Positions 6,422-11,210 of a stretch of 11,210 nt of DNA are shown piece after piece. Numbering within the stretch: the stretch's first letter is position 1; each line of letters opens with the position of its first letter. The notes under the pieces were generated by a model that ran no database searches, had not been told where the DNA came from, and saw nothing but the letters and a program-made list of their open reading frames with translations. A program made the position numbers and the translations under genes. The stretch is from Promethearchaeota archaeon (GTDB taxonomy: Archaea > Asgardarchaeota > Lokiarchaeia > Sigyniarchaeales > SOKP01): NCBI GenBank assembly GCA_030615145.1, contig JAUWZT010000112.1:1-11210 (forward strand), given 5' to 3'.

Positions 6422-6898
6422 ATGATGTATGAAAACATAGAGGGCTTATCACCTGAAGACGAAAAAGAACTTAGAATATTGGAAAGCCAAATTACAGAAT
6501 TATTTACTCTCCTTGAAAAAAAAGAAATACAAACATCTCAATTAAAAGACGAGAACGCAGAATTAAGAGCTCGAATTCAGAATCTAGAGCAACAATTAAG
6601 TCAACCTCAACAACAATTAAGTCAACCTCAGCAACAGATAAGTCCGCCTCAGCAACAGATAAGTCCGCCTCAACATGCGAATCAACAAATAGATACAATA
6701 ATAGTGCCTAATCAGCAAATATCTCTAGCAACCTCACCTAGCACTAGCCATTCTACTTATAAAAGAAAATGTCCTAAATGCGGAGCTATGGGTTTTGCCA
6801 TCAAAGAGGTTGATGATAAAACGCGTTTGATTAGCTACGTGCCAGTAAAAATTTACGCGAAAAAGCGGGTCTGCACTAAATGTAGGTATGAGTTTTAA
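6422..6898 (+). CDS. coiled-coil and zinc-ribbon protein, function unknown
   Basis: A 158-residue protein in three parts. Residues 9-56 form a charged amphipathic helix, probably a coiled coil (E-L-R-I-L-E-S-Q-I-T-E-L-F-T-L-L-E and on). Residues 57-84 are four 7-residue repeats, Q-Q-L-S-Q-P-Q twice then Q-Q-I-S-P-P-Q twice, and a Q/S/T-rich disordered linker follows to about 112. The C-terminus is a zinc ribbon with C117, C120, C151 and C154, a long 30-residue insert between the knuckles and a basic K-I-Y-A-K-K-R-V strand. The layout suggests an oligomeric protein with a flexible arm presenting a nucleic-acid or protein-binding ribbon. I do not recognise a named family. ATG at 6425 is an alternative start, but spacing to GAGGTG favours 6422. 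It is divergent from the channel genes and followed by an independent unit. Confidence 0.85.
   Translation: MMYENIEGLSPEDEKELRILESQITELFTLLEKKEIQTSQLKDENAELRARIQNLEQQLSQPQQQLSQPQQQISPPQQQISPPQHANQQIDTIIVPNQQISLATSPSTSHSTYKRKCPKCGAMGFAIKEVDDKTRLISYVPVKIYAKKRVCTKCRYEF
6590..6673 (+). repeat. four tandem 21-bp repeats inside the zinc-ribbon gene
   Basis: Units at 6590-6610, 6611-6631, 6632-6652 and 6653-6673 each encode seven residues. Units 1 and 2 differ only in the last base, as do units 3 and 4, while the pairs differ at several positions. This shows duplication in steps and keeps the reading frame. Confidence 0.9.
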
Positions 6899-7044
6899 AT
6901 CGCACAATTATCTTCCTTTTTAACAAATAAAAAACCTAAGTTTATGTGAAATCCCTTCATTTTGTATAAGAACTTGAATTTAACTAAATTTTTTAATGTA
7001 TTCGAAATAATTAAATTCACTAATATTAATTACTTACTATAAAA

Positions 7045-8637
7045 ATGAGTTTTGGGTATTTTGGATTGGTTTTACACGGACATATCCCTTGGTGTAAAAA
7101 ATCTGGAACTTGGCCTGCCGGTGAGGAATGGATTTTTGAAGCCATGTTGGAAACATATATTCCGTTGTTGAATCTTCTAAGGGATTTAAAAGAAAGAAAT
7201 ATTAAAACGGCTTTAACTATAAATATAACCCCAATTTTAGCTGAACAACTTGCAGATGACTATATGAAACAACGATTTTTAGAATATATGGATAGTTTAA
7301 TTTCAAGAGCTAAAAATGATGTTAAACGATTTGAAAGTAATCGCAAAAGAAGAGAGATTGCTGGATTTCACCTGCAAAATTTTGAATATATATTAGATAC
7401 ATTTTACCGTAACTATTATAGAAATATATTAGGAAGTTTCAAGTGGCTTCAAGACGTAAATATGATCGAATTAATAACTTGCGGAGCAACTCATGGATTT
7501 TTACCCTTATTTGAAAGTGATTCTGCGATATTTTCGCAAATCCAATTAGCTGTAGACACCCATAAAAAATATTTTGGTCGAGAACCAAAAGGAATCTGGC
7601 TTCCTGAATGTGCTTATCGACCTAAGGAATTTAAGGAAGGAAAAGTGAGAGAAAGTATTGATTATTGGATAAATAATTCTGATATTCAATATTTCTTTGT
7701 AGATTCTCATGGAATCTTGGATGCTGGAATAATCGAACAAAATAATGATATTGGTTTAAACACAAACTTTGGGTATACTTTAGAAACTGATGTTTCTGTA
7801 TTTGGTCGAAATAAAGAAACAAGTAAACAAGTATGGGATTCCAAAATAGGATATCCAGGTAATGAATATTATCGTGAATTTCATAGGAAAGATCACGATT
7901 CAGGCTTACATTATTGGAGAATTACTGATAAAACCACAGAAAAAGAAAACAAAAAGCTCTATGAAATTGCTATAGCACAAGAAAGAGTTGAGGAGCATGC
8001 AAGTCATTTTGTTTCAGTTTTATATAACGAATTGAAGGATTTTAAAAGTAAGTTCAATACCAAAGGGATAATAATATCTCCTTACGATTTTGAATTATAT
8101 GGTCACTGGTGGATGGAGGGAATTAATTGGTTAAAAAGGATATTTGAATTGATATATAACCATGAAAAATTAGAAATGATAACTATATCTGAGTACATTT
8201 CAAAATATAAAGATGAATTTTCAATAATAAGAATGGGAGAGAGTAGCTGGGGTGAAGGAGGGCATTTTCAAGTCTGGAAAAATCCAGATCATGGATGGAT
8301 TTGGCCCTATATAAATTCTTCAATTAAAGAACTTGGAAAAATATTAGAAGCGAATCTGAATCCAAATAATTGGGAACAGAGAATATTAAAACAAGCCGCT
8401 CGGGAGTTATTATTAATGGAAGGAAGTGATTGGCCGTTTCTTCTTTATACAAAACAAGCGAAAGAATACGCAAATCAGAGGTTTCACCATCACCATCAAC
8501 GCTTTAACAAACTTTTATGGGCAGCAAAAAATTTTAACGAGAAAGAAAGAATTACATTACGGGAACTTGAAGAAATCGAATCAATAGATTCATGTTTTCA
8601 AGATATTAATATTGATTACTTTAAAAAACACTTTTGA
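7045..8637 (+). CDS. GH57 1,4-alpha-glucan branching enzyme
   Basis: A 530-residue glycoside hydrolase family 57 enzyme of the TK1436/TTHA1902 branching type (520-560 residues), which cleaves an alpha-1,4 glucan and rejoins the piece through an alpha-1,6 bond to make glycogen-like polymer. All five GH57 regions are visible: H11-G-H13, G147-A-T-H150-G, G183-I-W-L-P-E188 with E188 the nucleophile, S345-P-Y-D348-F-E-L-Y-G-H-W with D348 the acid/base, and S400-S-W402-G-E-G-G in the C-terminal helical (DUF1957-type) domain, followed by W463 in S-D-W-P-F. There is no signal peptide, so it works in the cytosol. The ATG has no Shine-Dalgarno and only a weak AT-rich promoter (about 7003-7016), suggesting a leaderless mRNA. 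It stands alone, convergent with the M28-like gene 17 bases away. An alpha-amylase or 4-alpha-glucanotransferase role is less likely given region 3 and 4 wording. Confidence 0.92.
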   Translation: MSFGYFGLVLHGHIPWCKKSGTWPAGEEWIFEAMLETYIPLLNLLRDLKERNIKTALTINITPILAEQLADDYMKQRFLEYMDSLISRAKNDVKRFESNRKRREIAGFHLQNFEYILDTFYRNYYRNILGSFKWLQDVNMIELITCGATHGFLPLFESDSAIFSQIQLAVDTHKKYFGREPKGIWLPECAYRPKEFKEGKVRESIDYWINNSDIQYFFVDSHGILDAGIIEQNNDIGLNTNFGYTLETDVSVFGRNKETSKQVWDSKIGYPGNEYYREFHRKDHDSGLHYWRITDKTTEKENKKLYEIAIAQERVEEHASHFVSVLYNELKDFKSKFNTKGIIISPYDFELYGHWWMEGINWLKRIFELIYNHEKLEMITISEYISKYKDEFSIIRMGESSWGEGGHFQVWKNPDHGWIWPYINSSIKELGKILEANLNPNNWEQRILKQAARELLLMEGSDWPFLLYTKQAKEYANQRFHHHHQRFNKLLWAAKNFNEKERITLRELEEIESIDSCFQDINIDYFKKHF

Positions 8638-8654
8638 ACTTTTATAACCTAAAT

Positions 8655-10220
8655 TTAAAATTGTTCTTTTGGTAGATACATCAAAGAATTGATTAGATCA
8701 GATACACATTGAGCTGTGGGGTGTAATTTATTCATATCGATTTTATCTAGTGTATCTTCTGCTGTAAGGAGATAATAAGGAGATCTAATCCAATGTATAA
8801 CTTTTAAATCTCCATGAATAGCAAAATGGCCCGCTTCGCCGATCGGAGGCGTTGCAAAGAAATTATCGGGAACTAATATCATATTTTCAATCTTATGTTC
8901 TCTAAAAGCTTTAATTGTAAGCGCTACTAGACTTTCGGTTTGTGAAATGAAAACAGCACCTAACGCTAAATTCTTAGTTAGTTTAAAATTATGCGTTTGA
9001 GGGTCTTCTATGACTTCTCTAGCACATAAATGTTCCAAATTCACATCTACTAGTACATCTTTTAGTAAATCGTTTTTATATTTCCGGGCGAATGTTTCAG
9101 CTCCTATCCCTCCATAGAGATGTCCCGCTGATAAACAAAACAATAAAGATCTAGGTCTTTCACTCTTAGGAATTTTTGACCACGCCCTTAATTGAGCTAA
9201 TACCATAGCAACACCCGTTCCATCTTCGGATGCGCCTTTAAACGCCGAATCGTGATGACTTGAGATCATTATTAATTCCTCAGAATTTCCTGGTAGAATA
9301 CCCCATACATTATGGGCTTTAGTCGTTTCGCTATATCCCTCGAGAATTAAGGTTCCACGAGAATGTTTAGCTTGTGCTAATTCTCTAACTTTTATGCCAT
9401 CATATTTTCCCACATATAAAGCTGGAATTGGTTTCATAACGCCATCGTAAGGCCCCCAATGACTATTCACATTTGAAGGATAGTCTCTTAAAATGAGAAC
9501 TAATCCCAAGGCTCCACTATTAAATGCTCGCCAATATACAGAATCTTCTCTAGGTTTTCCTCCCAATGATTGGGGGGGAAAATTTGATAGTGCAAAAGTT
9601 AAGATAAGTTCTGTCGTTTCATCGATAATATTAGTAGGATCAGAAACGTAATACGGTTTTGCTACCTTCATTAATTTTCCAAAAGGTATAGTTGGAAATT
9701 CAATATCAGCAACTACAATTTTACCTTTAACATCAATATTTTTAAAATCTTTTTTTTGCCCAGTTCCCACGTAAACTAAAGAAGCTTTTATTCCTTCATT
9801 ATCGGTAAATCCTGTATTTAACACGTAAAAACAAGGAACTTCAATTTGTTCTCTATCTCTCGATATAATTAATTTCCAATTCGTTGCAACCCAATTTATA
9901 ATATTAATTGGTTCCTTTTTTACTGATTCCAGCCCTAATTCTTTTAATTTATTTTCTAAAAAATTTTCAATTATATTCCCTTGTTTTGTTCCTATTCTCC
10001 GGTGAGGTTCTTTACAAATACCCTCTAAATCTGTTTTAATAGTTTCTAAGGAAGGAGCTTCAACTTGATGTATTGGATCACTCAAATTTAATAGGATTTC
10101 TTCTACTCGCTTTCTCATCTTTCTCATTTTAGGGATTAATTTGAATAAATTAATTAAAAATTTCTTTTTTGACATGTGAAATTCAGGCGAGGGCTCAAAA
10201 TCTTGTTCTATTTCTATCAT
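8655..10220 (-). CDS. M28-like zinc peptidase homologue with PA domain, altered active site
   Basis: A 521-residue protein with M28 (aminopeptidase-like) architecture: a helical N-terminus (16-50), an N-terminal part of the catalytic fold (about 55-125), a protease-associated insert (about 128-298) and the main catalytic domain (about 300-515). H322-H-D324 matches the HxD zinc motif. G329-A-S-E332-D333-G-T-G aligns with GAxDNxSG, giving E instead of the bridging D. The usual catalytic/ligand pair Glu-Glu aligns with G366-H367, N394-L-E396 aligns with the N-L-D ligand, and the final Y-H-T histidine is replaced by leucine in P481-Y-Y-L-L-T-A-E-D. Metal binding may persist through H322, E332, H367 and E396, but classical peptidase chemistry is doubtful. 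No signal peptide or membrane anchor is evident, so it is probably cytosolic. The start follows a good TATA box and no Shine-Dalgarno; the methionine at residue 16 is an alternative. Confidence 0.85.
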   Translation of the reverse strand: MIEIEQDFEPSPEFHMSKKKFLINLFKLIPKMRKMRKRVEEILLNLSDPIHQVEAPSLETIKTDLEGICKEPHRRIGTKQGNIIENFLENKLKELGLESVKKEPINIINWVATNWKLIISRDREQIEVPCFYVLNTGFTDNEGIKASLVYVGTGQKKDFKNIDVKGKIVVADIEFPTIPFGKLMKVAKPYYVSDPTNIIDETTELILTFALSNFPPQSLGGKPREDSVYWRAFNSGALGLVLILRDYPSNVNSHWGPYDGVMKPIPALYVGKYDGIKVRELAQAKHSRGTLILEGYSETTKAHNVWGILPGNSEELIMISSHHDSAFKGASEDGTGVAMVLAQLRAWSKIPKSERPRSLLFCLSAGHLYGGIGAETFARKYKNDLLKDVLVDVNLEHLCAREVIEDPQTHNFKLTKNLALGAVFISQTESLVALTIKAFREHKIENMILVPDNFFATPPIGEAGHFAIHGDLKVIHWIRSPYYLLTAEDTLDKIDMNKLHPTAQCVSDLINSLMYLPKEQF

Positions 10221-10259
10221 CGTTCAATTAATATTTGATTTTTTAGAAATTTAAAATTT

Positions 10260-10272
10260 AGTTATATAAAGG
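10260..10272 (-). promoter_or_regulatory. TATA box of the M28-like gene
   Basis: Minus-strand CCTTTATATAAC (10272-10261) is a near-consensus archaeal TATA box that places transcription start near 10240, leaving a leader of about 20 bases before the ATG at 10220. Confidence 0.6.
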
Positions 10273-10299
10273 TATTCTACTTGCTAATTTATTAAAATT

Positions 10300-10339
10300 T
10301 CTATCTTATAGATGGCTGATTCTATCTTAATAGATGGCT
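10300..10339. repeat. tandem operator-like repeat
   Basis: TCTATCTTATAGATGGCT (10300-10317) and TCTATCTTAATAGATGGCT (10321-10339) are near-identical direct repeats differing by one inserted A. Each contains the inverted pair ATCT-N3/4-AGAT. The spacing of 21 bases is two helical turns. They lie 30-70 bases upstream of the M28-like TATA box, where an archaeal activator could bind. Confidence 0.6.
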
Positions 10340-10465
10340 AAATCTTTCCATAAAAAAAAGTGATGCACTTCCCTATTGTTCATTTAATGTTTGTGAAAGT
10401 TTTATACTTATCTGTTTCAAAACCTCATTTGAGAGTTCTGTTTTGTTTTTCATTCACCAATCAAG

Positions 10466-10527
10466 TTTATAAAAATTTAAATTTAAATGAAAATATTTTT
10501 TAATATCAGTGAAATATGAGATCGAGG
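10466..10527 (+). promoter_or_regulatory. TATA box and ribosome binding site of the ketopantoate reductase-like gene
   Basis: TTTATAAAAA (10466-10475) is a TATA-like element predicting a start near 10497. GAGG (10524-10527) lies five bases before the ATG at 10533 and fixes that start over the in-frame GTG at 10509. Confidence 0.5.
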
Positions 10528-10532
10528 ATCCT

Positions 10533-11210
10533 ATGGAAAATGGTCAAAGTGATTTAGAGATAGTTATTTACGGAGCTGGAGCAGTTGGAGCTTCTATTTG
10601 TGGCTTTTTATCCCCTCACTATAATAAAATCTATTTATTGGCGCGAGGAGAAAATGCTCAGGCAATGAAATCTAAAGGTTTGATTATGTATCAAAACACA
10701 TTTGATAATAAGCAAGTAATTAGTGTAAATATTATCGAAGATCTAAATGAAAAACCGAACACAGATATAGTTATTATAGCTGTCAAAAATTATGATCTTG
10801 AAGATGTTGCCAAGGACATCTACTCAAAACTTGGAGATACACCTATTATCATTGCCTTGCAAAATGGTGTTGAAAATCAGAGAATTTTACCTAAGTATTT
10901 CTCTAAAATTATATATAGCGCTATTATAATGTCGGCTTGGAAAGAGAAGCCCGGAATCTTTGGGCATTCTGTTAAAGGTTATGTTATTTTTGGCACATTA
11001 GACAACAGTCTTCAATTTGAAATGAAATTAATTAAAAAACTTTTAATTCCAGGATATAAATTTAAAATCTCCCAAAATATTCAGGATGCCATACACACGA
11101 AATTGATTTTAAATTTATCCAACCCATTACTGACTCTAATTAAACACACCAATCTAGATAAAGAATCAATTTCAAAATTAGGCAAAATATACAATGAAAC
11201 GCTAGTTGAG
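10533..11210 (+). CDS. ketopantoate reductase-like protein (ApbA/PanE family), 3' end cut off
   Basis: The frame is open for 226 codons to the window edge; the family is about 290-330 residues, so about a quarter is missing. A Rossmann NADPH site opens the protein with G14-A-G16-A-V-G19. K85 in I-I-A-V-K-N matches the conserved lysine after the fourth strand, and A108-L-Q-N111-G-V-E-N is the family motif near the active site. In the second domain H188-T-K190-L-I-L-N194 has the K-x3-N spacing of the catalytic lysine and asparagine of E. coli PanE (K176, N180). The reaction would be NADPH reduction of 2-dehydropantoate to pantoate for coenzyme A. The family also contains other 2-hydroxyacid-type reductases, and the C-terminal half is divergent, so substrate is not certain. 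No other CoA gene is in the window. Confidence 0.85.
   Translation, partial: MENGQSDLEIVIYGAGAVGASICGFLSPHYNKIYLLARGENAQAMKSKGLIMYQNTFDNKQVISVNIIEDLNEKPNTDIVIIAVKNYDLEDVAKDIYSKLGDTPIIIALQNGVENQRILPKYFSKIIYSAIIMSAWKEKPGIFGHSVKGYVIFGTLDNSLQFEMKLIKKLLIPGYKFKISQNIQDAIHTKLILNLSNPLLTLIKHTNLDKESISKLGKIYNETLVE

Larger units (their letters stand above)
10221..10532. other. 312-bp divergent intergenic region
   Basis: This gap between the divergent M28-like and ketopantoate reductase-like genes holds the M28 TATA box, a tandem repeat (10300-10339), a short hairpin next to an A8 run (10352-10370) and the plus-strand promoter (10466-10475). I see no credible reading frame or structured RNA gene in it. 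Confidence 0.6.

Noticed and set aside
6504..6698. Minus-strand frame with repetitive valine/aspartate-rich translation
   Set aside because: It is the antisense reading of the 21-bp repeats in the zinc-ribbon gene.
6899..7044. Possible RNA gene or small peptide between the zinc-ribbon and GH57 genes
   Set aside because: No stable inverted repeats, tRNA-like arms or start-site signals; only AT-rich promoter-like sequence.
8481..8494. Run of four histidines in the GH57 enzyme (residues 481-484)
   Set aside because: It looks like an affinity tag at first sight but is internal and flanked by conserved GH57 sequence, so it is natural.

Overview
This AT-rich window looks archaeal, most likely from an Asgard (Lokiarchaeota-type) genome. 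The clues are archaeal TATA boxes 25-30 bases before starts, several near-leaderless genes next to genes with GAGGTG-type Shine-Dalgarno sites, T-rich stretches instead of clear hairpin terminators, a GH57 glucan branching enzyme, a DUF438/hemerythrin/PAS protein and small zinc-ribbon proteins. This assignment is an inference from gene content; there is no rRNA or tRNA gene here to confirm it.

Layout. Positions 1-23 may hold the first codons of a minus-strand gene running off the left edge. A cold-shock-domain gene (235-483, +) has a hairpin in its leader and another just after its stop. A second plus-strand gene (743-1774) encodes an unrecognised multidomain protein: two PH/GRAM-like modules, a winged helix and a C-terminal zinc ribbon. 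It converges on a minus-strand DUF438-type hemerythrin/PAS sensor (1790-3154). Next is a minus-strand two-gene operon (4263-3335): a PNPOx-like flavin split-barrel protein followed by a MarR regulator. A perfect 20-bp palindrome sits between its TATA box and predicted transcription start, so autoregulation is likely.

Two tandem minus-strand MscS-type channel genes follow. The upstream one (6221-5274) is intact. The downstream one (about 5284-4380) is split: its halves lie in different frames joined at an 11-A homopolymer, and its start region also looks one base out of frame. Divergent from the channels is a small coiled-coil/zinc-ribbon protein (6422-6898, +) with four 21-bp repeats. Then come a GH57 1,4-alpha-glucan branching enzyme (7045-8637, +), convergent with an M28-like metallopeptidase homologue (10220-8655, -) whose metal-site and catalytic positions are largely altered, and the 5' part of a ketopantoate reductase-like gene (from 10533, +) cut by the right edge.

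How the genes relate. Apart from the PNPOx/MarR operon and the channel pair these appear to be independent transcription units: RNA chaperone/cold response, osmotic release, redox/gas sensing, glycogen-type polymer synthesis and possibly CoA biosynthesis. No mobile element, CRISPR array or RNA gene was seen. The least ordinary points are the A11-split MscS gene, the MarR operator, the PH-PH-winged helix-zinc ribbon protein and the degenerate M28 active site.
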